Of a DNA stretch of 64,000 nucleotides, positions 28,121 through 38,110 are shown piece after piece. The stretch's first letter is position 1. Every line of letters starts with the position of its first letter. Position numbers and translations under genes: made by a program. The DNA lies in contig CALXMM010000004.1 of NCBI GenBank assembly GCA_944389475.1, positions 1 to 64,000 on the forward strand, given 5' to 3'. Under the pieces are notes generated by a model that saw nothing but the letters and a program-made list of their open reading frames with translations, searched no databases and had not been told where the DNA came from. The DNA comes from an uncultured Clostridia bacterium (GTDB lineage Bacteria > Bacillota > Clostridia > TANB77 > CAG-508).

Positions 28121-29932
28121 TTAATCATTAAATATTTCATAAAATTCTTTTTCAGTAATTTTTTCTTTTTCTAATAATTTGTTTGCAACAATATCTAATT
28201 TATCTCTATGCTCGATTAATAATTTTTGTGCATCCCTGTATGCTGTATCTATTAATATTTTTATTTCTGCACCTATTGCATCTTGCATTTTTTCTCCATA
28301 CATAATCATTTGATTTGGATTATCTGAATCTTTTAAAGATATAGGACCAATTGTATCACTCATTCCATAAACTGTAATCATATCTTTAGCAATATTTGTA
28401 GCAACTTCTAAATCATTACTTGCCCCAGTAGATATATCATCCAATACTAATTTTTCAGCTGCTCTACCACCTAATAATGCTACCAATTTTTCTTCCATTT
28501 CTGTTTTAGAAATATAATATTTATCCTCATTATTCTTATACATTGTGTAACCACCCGCTACACCTCTAGGAATAATTGAGATTTCCTTAATATCATTTTG
28601 CGTTTCCAAATATCTACTTACAACTGCATGTCCAGCTTCATGATATGCGGTTAATTTTTTATCTTTTTCAGATATAACTCTACTATGTTTTTCTAGTCCT
28701 ACTGTAACTTTCTTAATTGCTTCTTCTATATCATCTCTATTAATTGCTTCATGCTTATTTATTGTTGCAATAATTGCAGCTTCATTTAAGATATTAGCAA
28801 GTTCTGCACCTGTAAAACCAGCAGTATCTTCCGCAATATCTTTAAAATCCACATCTTCAGCAATTTTCTTGTCTTTACTATGAATTTTAAGTATTTCTTC
28901 TCTACCTTTTTGATCTGGAGAGTTTATTATTATTTGTCTATCGAATCTACCAGGTCTTAATAAAGCTTTATCTAGCATTTCTGGTCTATTTGTAGCGGCT
29001 AAAACTATTATTGTTTCATTAGAATCAAACCCATCCATCTCAACCAATAATTGATTTAATGTTTGGTTGTTCTCTGATTCTGCACCACTTGCATTTGTTC
29101 TTCTTGCTCCTATTGCATCAATTTCATCTATGAATACTATACATGGAGCTAATTTTCTTGCCTTTTCAAATAATTTTCTAACTCTAGAAGCTCCAAGACC
29201 TGCAAACATCTCTATAAATTCTGAACCACTCATAGAAATAAATGGTACATTTGCTTCTCCGGCAATTGCTTTTGCAATTAAGGTTTTACCTGTTCCAGGT
29301 TTTCCACAAAGTAAAACTCCTCTTGGTACTTTTGCTCCCATCTTATAAAAATCTTCTGGATTTTTTAAGAAATTAACTATTTCAACCATTTCTTCTTTTT
29401 CTTCATCCAAACCTGCAACATCATCAAATCTTACATTTGTATCTTGTTCTTCACTATCATATACTTTTCCTTTATCTCCTAACCCCTGCATTTTAAATAG
29501 CATAATTATTAATGCAATCATTAATAATGTTGGTAATATTGTAAATAATGTATCACCTATAGATAATAATACATTTGGTTTCTTTTGAATTAATTCTATT
29601 TCGCTTCCTTCTTCAACCTTTGTTTGTATATATTCTGTAAATGCTTGTAGATTTGGAACTATTGATGTCTTTTGCTCTTCTTCATCTTTTAATTTTACTT
29701 TAACAGATGTACTTCCAACTGTCATTTCTACCTTTTCAACAGTATTGTTATTAATATCTTGTACCAATTCTGTATAAGGTAAAACAAGTGCATCTTCCTC
29801 TTTTTCATTACTACTATATATAAAATATGATACTATAGCTAATACAATAATAATTATTAATAAAATTATAGAAGAAATCCAAAAATTTTTTTGTTCATTA
29901 TTTTTTTCCTTATTTTTGTTTGAATTTTCCAT
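28121..29932 (-). CDS. ftsH: ATP-dependent zinc metalloprotease FtsH
   Basis: The protein of about 603 aa has two membrane helices (about 18-40 and 128-148) flanking a small extracytoplasmic domain. The AAA domain follows (Walker A GKPGTGKTLIA near 210, Walker B CIVFIDEIDAIG, SRH AATNRPEMLDKALLRPGRFDR), then the protease domain with HEAGH zinc site. It degrades membrane and regulatory proteins. The usual GPPGTGKT reads GKPGTGKT here. ATG 29932 is 11 bases from GGAGG; the in-frame TTG at 29935 is 8 bases away and could be used instead. Confidence 0.96.
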   Translation of the reverse strand: MENSNKNKEKNNEQKNFWISSIILLIIIIVLAIVSYFIYSSNEKEEDALVLPYTELVQDINNNTVEKVEMTVGSTSVKVKLKDEEEQKTSIVPNLQAFTEYIQTKVEEGSEIELIQKKPNVLLSIGDTLFTILPTLLMIALIIMLFKMQGLGDKGKVYDSEEQDTNVRFDDVAGLDEEKEEMVEIVNFLKNPEDFYKMGAKVPRGVLLCGKPGTGKTLIAKAIAGEANVPFISMSGSEFIEMFAGLGASRVRKLFEKARKLAPCIVFIDEIDAIGARRTNASGAESENNQTLNQLLVEMDGFDSNETIIVLAATNRPEMLDKALLRPGRFDRQIIINSPDQKGREEILKIHSKDKKIAEDVDFKDIAEDTAGFTGAELANILNEAAIIATINKHEAINRDDIEEAIKKVTVGLEKHSRVISEKDKKLTAYHEAGHAVVSRYLETQNDIKEISIIPRGVAGGYTMYKNNEDKYYISKTEMEEKLVALLGGRAAEKLVLDDISTGASNDLEVATNIAKDMITVYGMSDTIGPISLKDSDNPNQMIMYGEKMQDAIGAEIKILIDTAYRDAQKLLIEHRDKLDIVANKLLEKEKITEKEFYEIFND

Positions 29933-29952
29933 CAAAATGATATCCTCCTTGC

Positions 29953-31005
29953 TTATACTTCTCCCTTAGCTTCGTTTCCTAAATTATTTTCTTTCCCCTC
30001 ATTTTCATTTTTTTCTTCTTTTTTATCATTTGGTTCATCTTTCTTCTCTTCTTTTGGTTCATCTTTTTCCTTAGGTTTATCTTTTTCATTTTCCTTCATT
30101 TGTTCATCTAATTCTTTTTGCTTTTGTATTATTGTAGTTAGTTCTATTTTTTGCTTAATTAAACTAGAACGAATTAAAAAGATAGCTGTAATTACATAAA
30201 CATAAGAAATTCCTCTATACATAATATTAAAATATTTTATTTCAAATCCTGTTGTAAGTAGTATTATTACATAAATTAGTAATAATATTATTGGTAAAGT
30301 CATTGCATGTACTGAAATATTTACTAATGCAGACACTTTCATTCTTACTCTTAACAACATTGCAATAATATTACTTAATAATGCAAGGATTATTATATCT
30401 AAAATACTTATTATTAAATAAGTAATAAAGAATCCTAAGAAAACTGTCAAAATTAGGCTTATGCATAATGAAATCATATTAACACTATTAATATCATTTA
30501 ATACATCTTGCTTATTAAATTCATTTTTTCCATATAGAGCACCCAAACTGCTCATTGGCATTTCTTGAATCCCTTCAGAATTATATGAGTTCTTTATATA
30601 TATTTTATCTTTCAATATTAAAATTCCAACATCATACAATTCTATTTTTTCCTGATATTCTTTTATTTTTGACTCATCCAAATCTTTTGTATCTGCAATT
30701 ACAAGAACATTATTTGCTATTTTATCTATAGTAACCGCATCATTGCTTTCAACATTTAAAATTCCATTTACATATGAAAAATTTGGTAAATCATTTGCAA
30801 TAAAATTTTTAGCTTTTGGTATTGTAACCACCACTTGCAATATAGAAAATACTATTGAAACAATTATTGAAAATAATAGTAATAATTTCAAAAAATATCC
30901 TATACCCTTTTTTACATCTTCCATTGCAAAATCTTGATATGAATCAAAATTAAATATACTATTCTTTACGCTCTTAAAAAAGCCATTTTTTTTAGTTTTT
31001 TCCAT
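29953..31005 (-). CDS. DUF1189 family membrane protein
   Basis: The 350-aa protein starts with NGFFKSVKNSIFNFDSYQDFA, typical of the DUF1189/YtrH-like membrane family. It has one N-terminal helix (about 37-62), an extracytoplasmic segment of about 110 residues, then four helices between 170 and 275. The C-terminal 60 residues are a Lys/Glu-rich coil (EKDKPKEKDEPKEEKKDEP). The function is unknown. Its first base overlaps the last base of alr, and ftsH follows within 20 bases, so alr-DUF1189-ftsH looks like one operon. Confidence 0.72.
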   Translation of the reverse strand: MEKTKKNGFFKSVKNSIFNFDSYQDFAMEDVKKGIGYFLKLLLLFSIIVSIVFSILQVVVTIPKAKNFIANDLPNFSYVNGILNVESNDAVTIDKIANNVLVIADTKDLDESKIKEYQEKIELYDVGILILKDKIYIKNSYNSEGIQEMPMSSLGALYGKNEFNKQDVLNDINSVNMISLCISLILTVFLGFFITYLIISILDIIILALLSNIIAMLLRVRMKVSALVNISVHAMTLPIILLLIYVIILLTTGFEIKYFNIMYRGISYVYVITAIFLIRSSLIKQKIELTTIIQKQKELDEQMKENEKDKPKEKDEPKEEKKDEPNDKKEEKNENEGKENNLGNEAKGEV

Positions 31006-32111
31006 TACTTATATAACCTCCTAACTGAAGAATCTACATATAAAGGATTCGCATTCATTTTTACTATTGCTCCTATTTTCAAATCTTCCCCCGTTATATC
31101 TACAGTAACATGATACATACCAATTCTTCCTAGTATGGGATATTTTTTATCGTTAATTTCTACATATAGTTTTGTATCTTTAAACAATCTTTTTATAGCT
31201 CGAATTACATCTCTAACTTTATTCTTAAAAGATAACATATCACTTTCGAGTTTCATATGATACCCTTCTGCATATCCCATTGGTACCAATGCTATTTTTG
31301 TTTTCCTTTTTGTTCTATAGGTGTTAGAATATCCTATATTCCATCCCTTTGGTAATTCTTTTATTTCAGATATTTCACTTTCTAAATATCCTATTCTTTT
31401 TAATCCTAAATTATTTTGAACAGCAATTCTTCCTAAAAAAGCTGAGCCTATTCTTACAGCATTTAAGTCCATCTCTGGAAATCTTATAAAAGATGAAGAA
31501 TTTCCAATATGCTTTATAGGTATATTAATATTATTTTTTTCCAATATTTTTAATACCTCTGTAAAGCGTTCAAATTGTAGTCTTGTCCATTTTTCTTTAT
31601 AAAAAGATGTAGAAAAGTGTGAGAATATTCCTTCTATTTCACAAAATTGTTGCAATTCTTTTATATCTTCTATTATTCTTTCTATATCAGTATATAAATA
31701 TCCATATCTACCAAATCCAGTATCTATTTTTATATGCACCTTTGGTTTTTTATTAATATTTTTTAAAACATCTATTAACATTTCTTTTGATTCTTTTGAA
31801 CCAATTGTTATGGTAATATCATTCTCTACCATTTTTTGAATATCTTCTCTTATTGCAGTTGATGACATCATTAAAATTTCCTCTTTTATTCCATACTCTC
31901 TTAATTTTACAGATTCATCAACACTTGCTACAGCTAAGAAATCGATTCCATTATCTATTAAAAAATTTGAATATTCCTTTAACCCTAGTCCATATCCATT
32001 CGACTTAACTACAGCTATTATCTTTAAATTTTCATTACAACTCTTGGCATATTTTTTTATTTGCTCTATATTATGCTTTAAATCTTGCTTTTCTATAACT
32101 AAAATACCCAT
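31005..32111 (-). CDS. alr: Alanine racemase
   Basis: The 368-aa PLP enzyme has the fold-III racemase Lys motif AVVKSNGYGLG near 33-43, the barrel segments VHIKIDTGFGRYGY and PIKHIGNSSSFIRFPEMDLNAVRIGSAFLG, and the C-terminal RIGMYHVTVDITG, which supplies the catalytic Tyr region. It makes D-alanine for peptidoglycan. The canonical MxxD reads YHVTVD here, and the pocket sequence is divergent, so a broad-specificity or serine racemase is possible. It lies downstream of a FemAB-like gene, also a wall gene. ATG 32111 has AAGGAG. Confidence 0.88.
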   Translation of the reverse strand: MGILVIEKQDLKHNIEQIKKYAKSCNENLKIIAVVKSNGYGLGLKEYSNFLIDNGIDFLAVASVDESVKLREYGIKEEILMMSSTAIREDIQKMVENDITITIGSKESKEMLIDVLKNINKKPKVHIKIDTGFGRYGYLYTDIERIIEDIKELQQFCEIEGIFSHFSTSFYKEKWTRLQFERFTEVLKILEKNNINIPIKHIGNSSSFIRFPEMDLNAVRIGSAFLGRIAVQNNLGLKRIGYLESEISEIKELPKGWNIGYSNTYRTKRKTKIALVPMGYAEGYHMKLESDMLSFKNKVRDVIRAIKRLFKDTKLYVEINDKKYPILGRIGMYHVTVDITGEDLKIGAIVKMNANPLYVDSSVRRLYK

Positions 32112-32126
32112 CTTTTCTCCTTCAAA

Positions 32127-33191
32127 CTATTTTTTATGTCTATTCATAATTAGACTTCTAACATTTTTAAAGATTTTTTCGGATATTTTATATAATTTAT
32201 ATCTTAAAGGAGAATAATCCATGTGAAGTTCCCCTATAAATTCTGTGAATTCTGCTCCAAATCCTTGTTTAAATCTATACAATCCATATTGTGGATGATT
32301 CTTATCTACAACACCAGAAACACCTCTTAAATCATATATATCATCACCTCTGGAAATAGCTAATTTTATCATTTCCCATTGTAACAAATAATTTGGCATT
32401 AAATTTCTATGTTGATTACTACTTGCTCCATATAAATACCAAGTTTTATTTCCATACATAATTGGAATAACACCTGCTATTGGTTGTCCCTCATAATATG
32501 CCATTAAAACTTTCATATGTTCTGGTGCTAACTCATCATACATTTTTTCAAAATATTCTAATGGTCTTATCATAAAACCATCTCTAGCTCCTGTTTCAAC
32601 CATTATTTTATGAAAATCTTTTAAATCCTCTTTATTACCTTCTTTTATGGTAACACCTTTTCTTCCTGCCAATCTGACATTATATCTTGTCTTTGAATGA
32701 AAATTCTTGAATATTTCATCTTCTGTTTTATCTTTTATATTTAATCTAAATACATATCTTGGTTGTATTTCATCCTTGAAATCTTTAGCATCATCCTTAA
32801 TTTTATAACCTAGTTTAGTAATTATTTCTTTAAATTCTTTATCATCACTTTTAATATCTGGCTCTATTTTTAAAACCATAGCATGATATTTTTTAGCTAA
32901 TTCTGCAGCACCATCTGTTATTTCTTTTAATACTTTTTCATCATGTATATCACAAACTGGTCCTCTTGAAGAATACATTAAATATCCAAAAATAGGTATT
33001 TTTCTAAGTAATACACTTAAAGAGCCTATAATATTATTATGTTCATCTTCAACTATAATAACTTCATTTTTCCAAAAACTTTTTACTTTTCCCCATTCTA
33101 GTGATTGTAAAAAATGACATCTTTCATGACCTTCTAAAAATTCTTTATATTTTCGTTTATCCTCTTCGCTATTCATATCTAATAATCTCAA
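32127..33191 (-). CDS. FemAB/FemX-like peptidoglycan interpeptide-bridge aminoacyltransferase
   Basis: The 354-aa protein has the double GNAT fold of the FemABX family: HFLQSLEWGKVKSFW near 26-40, YSSRGPVCD, FHSKTRYNVRLAGRKGV, then HMKVLMAYYEGQPIAGVIPI, WYLYGASSNQHRNLMPNYLLQWEMI and YDLRGVSG with KQGFGAEFTEFIGEL at the end. These enzymes add amino acids from aminoacyl-tRNA to lipid II or the stem peptide. The start is TTG 33191, 7 bases from GGAGG; the next ATG is too far from it. It lies 15 bases upstream of alr, which fits a wall role. Confidence 0.86.
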   Translation of the reverse strand: MRLLDMNSEEDKRKYKEFLEGHERCHFLQSLEWGKVKSFWKNEVIIVEDEHNNIIGSLSVLLRKIPIFGYLMYSSRGPVCDIHDEKVLKEITDGAAELAKKYHAMVLKIEPDIKSDDKEFKEIITKLGYKIKDDAKDFKDEIQPRYVFRLNIKDKTEDEIFKNFHSKTRYNVRLAGRKGVTIKEGNKEDLKDFHKIMVETGARDGFMIRPLEYFEKMYDELAPEHMKVLMAYYEGQPIAGVIPIMYGNKTWYLYGASSNQHRNLMPNYLLQWEMIKLAISRGDDIYDLRGVSGVVDKNHPQYGLYRFKQGFGAEFTEFIGELHMDYSPLRYKLYKISEKIFKNVRSLIMNRHKK

Positions 33192-33266
33192 TTTAATTCC
33201 TCCAATATATACTGTATTTTCATTTTCATATTTTACACTAACTATCTTTTTTTTACAAGTATTTTT

Positions 33267-33292
33267 CCCCTATTTAAAGATTTAAATAGGGG
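33267..33292. terminator. Hairpin between the Cys-rich peptide gene and the FemAB-like gene
   Basis: A perfect 12-bp stem CCCCTATTTAAA (33267-33278) with TTTAAATAGGGG (33281-33292) is followed by ATTTTT on the plus strand. It lies 38 bases after the 49-aa gene. The T run favours plus-strand termination, yet the nearby genes upstream and downstream run minus. Confidence 0.5.
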
Positions 33293-33329
33293 ATTTTTAA
33301 TTATTTTTCTGAATTTTATTCTAACTTAA

Positions 33330-33479
33330 TTAACAACATCTTGAATTTCCAAAGTTAGTAAATAACAATAAAAATATTATTATAAAAAATAATATTTCAC
33401 TATCTCCACATCCAGAAAAAATATTTCCCAATGGACCACAATTGTTGCATCCGCAATTCATGCCTCTTTCTTCTTGCAT
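33330..33479 (-). CDS. 49-aa cysteine-rich membrane peptide (possibly spore-associated)
   Basis: ATG 33479 has the ribosome-binding site GGGGGGAAAACA. The N-terminal half is rich in Cys, Gly and Asn (MNCGCNNCGPLG, SGCGD). A hydrophobic helix of about 14 residues (ILFFIIIFLLLF) follows, and the protein ends SRCC, giving seven cysteines in 49 residues. The gene stands alone between the FemAB-like gene and the divergent U32 peptidase gene. Small peptides with a Gly/Cys head and one hydrophobic helix are common among sporulation proteins of Firmicutes such as the YjcZ type, but I cannot place this one with certainty. Confidence 0.6.
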   Translation of the reverse strand: MQEERGMNCGCNNCGPLGNIFSGCGDSEILFFIIIFLLLFTNFGNSRCC

Positions 33480-33618
33480 TGTTTTCCCCCCTAACTTTAG
33501 CTAAAATTATTAATTAATAATCTTAATTTTGCTTTTTTTATATGATATAATATGTGAGTATTATTTTTTATGTTACAATAACCATACAAATTAAGAAATT
33601 AGTAAAGAGGTGATTTAA

Positions 33619-36033
33619 TTGGAGTTACTTTCACCCGTTGGTGATTTTGATTGTCTAAAAGCCGCTGTTCAAAATGGTGCTGACAGTGTTTATTTTGGAG
33701 CTAGTAACTTTAGTGCAAGAGCTTTTGCAAATAATTTTAATTATGAAACTTTAGAAATGGCAATAGATTATGCCAAACTTAGAAATGTAAAAACACATCT
33801 TACATTAAATACTTTAATTACTAATGAAGAATTTGAATCCGCAGTTCACCTAGCAGAATATGCATATAAATGTGGAATTGATGCAATTATTGTACAAGAT
33901 TTAGGTTTAGCTATGTACTTAATTAAAAATTTTCCAGATTTGCCTATTCATGCAAGTACTCAAATGACTATTCATAATTTGGAATGTGCTCAAACAATGG
34001 AAAAACTTGGATTTAAAAGAGCTGTTCTTTCGCGAGAACTTTCAATACCAGAAATATATAATATTTGTCAAAATACAAATATTGAAACAGAAGTATTTAT
34101 ACATGGTGCACTATGTATTTCTTATTCTGGACAATGTTTAATGTCTAGTATGATTGGTGGTCGTTCAGGAAATAGAGGCAAATGTGCTCAACCATGCAGA
34201 TTACCTTATAAAATAAAGGGTACTCATTCTGACCCAGCATATATTTTAAGTCCAAAGGATTTATGTGGTTTGGACTTTATACCGGACTTAATTGATGCTG
34301 GTGTAACATGTTTTAAAATAGAAGGAAGAATGAAATCCCCAGAATATGTCGCAACAGTTACTAGAATCTATAGAAAATATATTGATAATTATTTAAACAC
34401 GGGTAAATGTGAAATAGATGAAAATGACAGAAATGACTTATTACAAGTTTTTAATAGAGGTGGTTTTTCTAGTGGACACTTAAAATCTTCACCTAATACT
34501 GATTTTGTCTTTCCTAGTAAGCCTAACAATGCAGGAGTTTATATTGGAAATATTTCAAATTATAATTCATCAAAAGGATATGTTTCTTTTACACTAAAAA
34601 ATAGTATTTCTATTGGAGATACAATTTCTTTTGATAATAGCCACAGAAAATATACCATTTCAGAATTAATAATTGATGGAAAAAATGTTTCTTCAGCAAG
34701 TAAAGGACAAAAAATTACCATAGGAAGAATGAAAGGCAAAATACCTCTTGGCGCTAAAATATATAAATTATCTAGTAAAAGATTAACTCAATTAGCCAAT
34801 TCTTCTTACGAAAATAATATAGAAAATATAAAAATCTTTTTAAATGCTAATATTCTAATAAAAGAAAATGAGCCTATTACTTTAACTGTTTCTACAATAA
34901 ATAAGCCAAACAACATTTATAATAATATTTCTGTAACAGAGAAATCAGATGTAATACCTATTAAAGCAATTAATAAACCATTGGATGTTGATAGAATTAT
35001 AAGTCAACTAAAAAAGACTAATAATACACAATTTCAATTTAATGACATAAATGTAAATTTAGATACAAATTTATTTATTCCAAAAATAAGTACTATAAAT
35101 GAACTTCGTAGAAAAGCTCTTGCAGAAATAGAAAACATTGCTTTAAATAGTTTTAAAAAGACCACTGTAAATATTTATACACCGCTTAAAAATACTTCTC
35201 CTAAAATAACAGGAAAAGATATTTCTATTTGCTTTAATATTTTAAATAAAGATTTAAATTATCAAGATTTAAATAATTTTTCAAAGGCATATATACCATT
35301 AAAATATTTCTATGATAGTCATTATAAAGACAGTATAAACAGTATTGCTGAAAAAGCTGATTTATATATTTATTTACCAGTTATAATTAAAGCAAATTAT
35401 AAATATCTACTAGCAAATTACATAAAAATGGCTATAGAAAATTATCCTATAAAAGGTTTTGTATTTTCTAATGTTGGCAACATTGAATACCTAAAATTTT
35501 TATGTAAAAGACATAATAAAGACTTTGATCTAATTGCAAATTATACAGTAAATGTCTTTAATAATAACACTGTAAAAGAATTTTTAGATTTAGGAATTAA
35601 TACTATAGGAATATCTCCAGAATTAAATAAATCTGCAATTATTTCATTATGCAATAGTTATGGTAATAATTTAGAATTATTTGCTTATGGTAATGTTCCT
35701 TTAATGAATACAAATTATTGCTTATTAGGTAAATCTAATAAATGTTACCCAAACTGTTCAAAACAATGTTTTAACACTAACCAGAAATTTTTCTTGGAAG
35801 ATAGAATTGGTTTTAATTTTAGATTTATACCTGATAACATACAAACAATTACAACTATTTTTAATAGTAGAACTACATCAATAGATACAAATGATTTTAA
35901 TGTTAAATCATTAAGAATAAATTTATTAGATGAAAATATTGAAGAAATAAATAAAATAATAAGTACAGTTAAAAGTGGTAAAAAATTAGAAGGTTCTCAA
36001 TACACTAATGGAAATTTAAATAGAAAAATTTAA
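33619..36033 (+). CDS. U32 family peptidase (TrhP/YrrO-like tRNA hydroxylation protein type)
   Basis: The 804-aa protein begins ELLSPVGDFDCLKAAVQNGADSVYFG, the U32 opening, and holds the U32 signature region EVFIHGALCISYSGQC followed by GGRSGNRGKCAQPCRLPY (about 175-210). A C-terminal DUF3656/collagenase-like half follows, with a Cys cluster (CLLGKSNKCYPNCSKQC) near 700. Members act in 5-hydroxyuridine formation at tRNA position 34 and probably bind iron-sulfur. The start is TTG 33619, with AGAGGTG upstream. The second half is Asn/Ile/Lys-rich and divergent. Confidence 0.9.
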   Translation: MELLSPVGDFDCLKAAVQNGADSVYFGASNFSARAFANNFNYETLEMAIDYAKLRNVKTHLTLNTLITNEEFESAVHLAEYAYKCGIDAIIVQDLGLAMYLIKNFPDLPIHASTQMTIHNLECAQTMEKLGFKRAVLSRELSIPEIYNICQNTNIETEVFIHGALCISYSGQCLMSSMIGGRSGNRGKCAQPCRLPYKIKGTHSDPAYILSPKDLCGLDFIPDLIDAGVTCFKIEGRMKSPEYVATVTRIYRKYIDNYLNTGKCEIDENDRNDLLQVFNRGGFSSGHLKSSPNTDFVFPSKPNNAGVYIGNISNYNSSKGYVSFTLKNSISIGDTISFDNSHRKYTISELIIDGKNVSSASKGQKITIGRMKGKIPLGAKIYKLSSKRLTQLANSSYENNIENIKIFLNANILIKENEPITLTVSTINKPNNIYNNISVTEKSDVIPIKAINKPLDVDRIISQLKKTNNTQFQFNDINVNLDTNLFIPKISTINELRRKALAEIENIALNSFKKTTVNIYTPLKNTSPKITGKDISICFNILNKDLNYQDLNNFSKAYIPLKYFYDSHYKDSINSIAEKADLYIYLPVIIKANYKYLLANYIKMAIENYPIKGFVFSNVGNIEYLKFLCKRHNKDFDLIANYTVNVFNNNTVKEFLDLGINTIGISPELNKSAIISLCNSYGNNLELFAYGNVPLMNTNYCLLGKSNKCYPNCSKQCFNTNQKFFLEDRIGFNFRFIPDNIQTITTIFNSRTTSIDTNDFNVKSLRINLLDENIEEINKIISTVKSGKKLEGSQYTNGNLNRKI

Positions 36034-36057
36034 TCCCTATATAAATATATAGGGATT
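36032..36057. terminator. Bidirectional terminator overlapping the U32 stop codon
   Basis: An 11-bp stem (36032-36042 with 36047-36057) starts within the stop codon and is followed by T7 on the plus strand; the convergent RNHCP gene ends 7 bases further on. Confidence 0.75.
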
Positions 36058-36063
36058 TTTTTA

Positions 36064-36384
36064 CTATGACAATGGATTACTGCTTAATTTTATAATTAAA
36101 TCCATATTATCATCTTTTGCAGCTTTATTTTTTCGTATTGCACCACATTTTTCACATTTAAATACTATTACATATCCTTTTTTAGAATTTAATTCTATCC
36201 CAATTGGCTTTAACATTCCATGGCACATTTCTTGTCTATCCCCTGGATTTACATCTACATGCTTAGAATACAAGCAATATGGACAATGATTTCTACAAGA
36301 ATATCTTAATTTTGGAACTAATTTTCCACAATGTTCACACACAAATTCTTCATCTATTTCTGTAAATTTACTATTACTTATCAT
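36064..36384 (-). CDS. RNHCP domain zinc-ribbon-like protein
   Basis: The product of 106 aa has CEHCGKLVP, then YSCRNHCPYCLYSKHVDVNPGDR and CHGMLKPIGI, then FKCEKCGAIRKNKAAKDDN, which matches the RNHCP domain (Arg-Asn-His-Cys-Pro). Paired CxxC motifs suggest bound zinc. The function is unknown. I choose ATG 36384, 7 bases from AGGAG; it overlaps the end of the kinase gene, while the upstream in-frame ATG at 36414 has no ribosome-binding site. It is likely translated with the kinase. Confidence 0.85.
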   Translation of the reverse strand: MISNSKFTEIDEEFVCEHCGKLVPKLRYSCRNHCPYCLYSKHVDVNPGDRQEMCHGMLKPIGIELNSKKGYVIVFKCEKCGAIRKNKAAKDDNMDLIIKLSSNPLS

Positions 36385-36394
36385 TATTTTACTC

Positions 36395-38026
36395 CTAGTA
36401 TTTAAAATCTCCATTACCTAAAAATTCTCTTAATAATGAATTAGTAGGTATTAATTCTTTTGGTATCTCTTCAAAATATTGTAATATTTCACATAATCTC
36501 TTTGCTTCTGCATATTCTGGCTCTGAACTATCTATTTCTTGTAATAATGGTAAAGCCATTGGTTTTAATGCTGATATTTCATATACTAATGATGTATTAA
36601 ACATAATATCTGCTTCTTCTTGAAATGGGAATATATTCTTTTCTTCCCCTCTATTTACAGATGGCCACATTTTTAATGTATGAAGTGCAGAATAGCCTCT
36701 AAATTGATAATCTCTTACTATTCTTCTTATTAGTCTTGAATCTGTCGTAGAAATCCTATTAAAATAATCAATATTTAAAACAGTTAAAGCACTTATATAT
36801 ATCTTAAATTTATTTTCTTTTGGTATATTTGATGTTAATTTGTCATTTAAACAATGAATTCCCTCTATTACTAGGACATCATTTTTATTTAATTTTAATT
36901 TATCTCCTCTATATTCTTTATGTCCTGTATGAAAATTAAATGTAGGTGTTTCTACTTCTTCTCCATTTATAAGTTTTAAAATTTGTTCATTAAATAATTT
37001 TCTATCTATTGCATTTATATCTTCAAAATCAAATTCACCATTAGCATCTCTTGGAGTGTCTTCTCTTTCTACAAAATAATTGTCCACAGAAATAGTAACT
37101 GGTCTTAAACCATTTAATTCCAATTGCAAACCTAATCTTTGTGCAAAAGTTGTTTTTCCAGATGATGATGGTCCAGCAATTAAAATTACCTTTGCTTTTT
37201 TATTTTTAGCTATTTTGTCTGCGATTTGAGAAATTTTCTTTTCATGTAATGCTTCATCTAACAATACAATATGTTTCGCTTCACCATTTTGTACTTTTTT
37301 ATTTAATTTATACAATGTATTTATATCTAGTAATCTATGTATATTCTCGTAATCTTGTAATGCTGCTAGTAGCTTAGGACTATCTACAAATGGTTGTAAT
37401 TTTGTTATATCTTTTCTGTTTGGATATCTTATTATAAAACCATGTTTATATTTCTCTAATTTAAAAATTCTCATATAACCAGTTGATATTGGCATAACAC
37501 CATAGAAATAATTATAATAATCCTCACAATAATATAATGTAACATGGTCTCTTTCTTCTATATCTTTTTGTAATATTCCTCTTAAAGTTTTATGCTTTTC
37601 ATAGAATGCATTACCTTCTTCTTTTGACATTTTTACTTTAACAATTGGAATATCTGCATCAACTATTTCTTGCATTCTTTTGCTAACTTTTTTTATCATT
37701 TCTTCTGTAACTTTCATGTTGTCAATCTCGAAAAACATAGAATTTGATAATTGATAATCAACTGTTAACAAAGCATCAGGATATACATCATAAAATGCTT
37801 TTGCCATTATATAACTTAATCCTCTTATATAAATTCTAAGACCATCTTTATCAGATATATCTATAAATTTTATAACTGAATCTTCTGTTAAAATATGGTT
37901 TAATGCCTGTATTTGGTTATTACAAATGCAAGCAATAACATGTTCATTACATTCATCTTTGAATACATCAATCACCTTTTTTGGCTCTTGCATTTCTACT
38001 GTTTTATCTTTATATGTTATTTTCAT
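36395..38026 (-). CDS. Nucleoside (uridine-type) kinase with TGS and ThrRS-SAD-like N-terminus
   Basis: The 543-aa protein begins with a TGS-like ubiquitin-fold segment (KITYKDKTVEM to FIDISDKDGLRIYIRG). A domain like the second additional domain of ThrRS follows, then a P-loop kinase domain: VILIAGPSSSGKTTFAQRL near 280-298, VTISVDNYFVEREDTPRD, VLVIEGIHCLND and TDSRLIRRIVRDYQFRGYSA. This architecture is well known in Clostridia and is annotated as uridine kinase or nucleoside kinase; the physiological substrate is uncertain. ATG 38026 has AAGGGAAGAG. Confidence 0.9.
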   Translation of the reverse strand: MKITYKDKTVEMQEPKKVIDVFKDECNEHVIACICNNQIQALNHILTEDSVIKFIDISDKDGLRIYIRGLSYIMAKAFYDVYPDALLTVDYQLSNSMFFEIDNMKVTEEMIKKVSKRMQEIVDADIPIVKVKMSKEEGNAFYEKHKTLRGILQKDIEERDHVTLYYCEDYYNYFYGVMPISTGYMRIFKLEKYKHGFIIRYPNRKDITKLQPFVDSPKLLAALQDYENIHRLLDINTLYKLNKKVQNGEAKHIVLLDEALHEKKISQIADKIAKNKKAKVILIAGPSSSGKTTFAQRLGLQLELNGLRPVTISVDNYFVEREDTPRDANGEFDFEDINAIDRKLFNEQILKLINGEEVETPTFNFHTGHKEYRGDKLKLNKNDVLVIEGIHCLNDKLTSNIPKENKFKIYISALTVLNIDYFNRISTTDSRLIRRIVRDYQFRGYSALHTLKMWPSVNRGEEKNIFPFQEEADIMFNTSLVYEISALKPMALPLLQEIDSSEPEYAEAKRLCEILQYFEEIPKELIPTNSLLREFLGNGDFKY

Positions 38027-38110
38027 ATGACTCTTCCCTTCATTTTGGTAGAGTTCTTATTTTAGATACTCACCATTTTTTCCTCACAATATTTTATATT
38101 ATATTATGAT

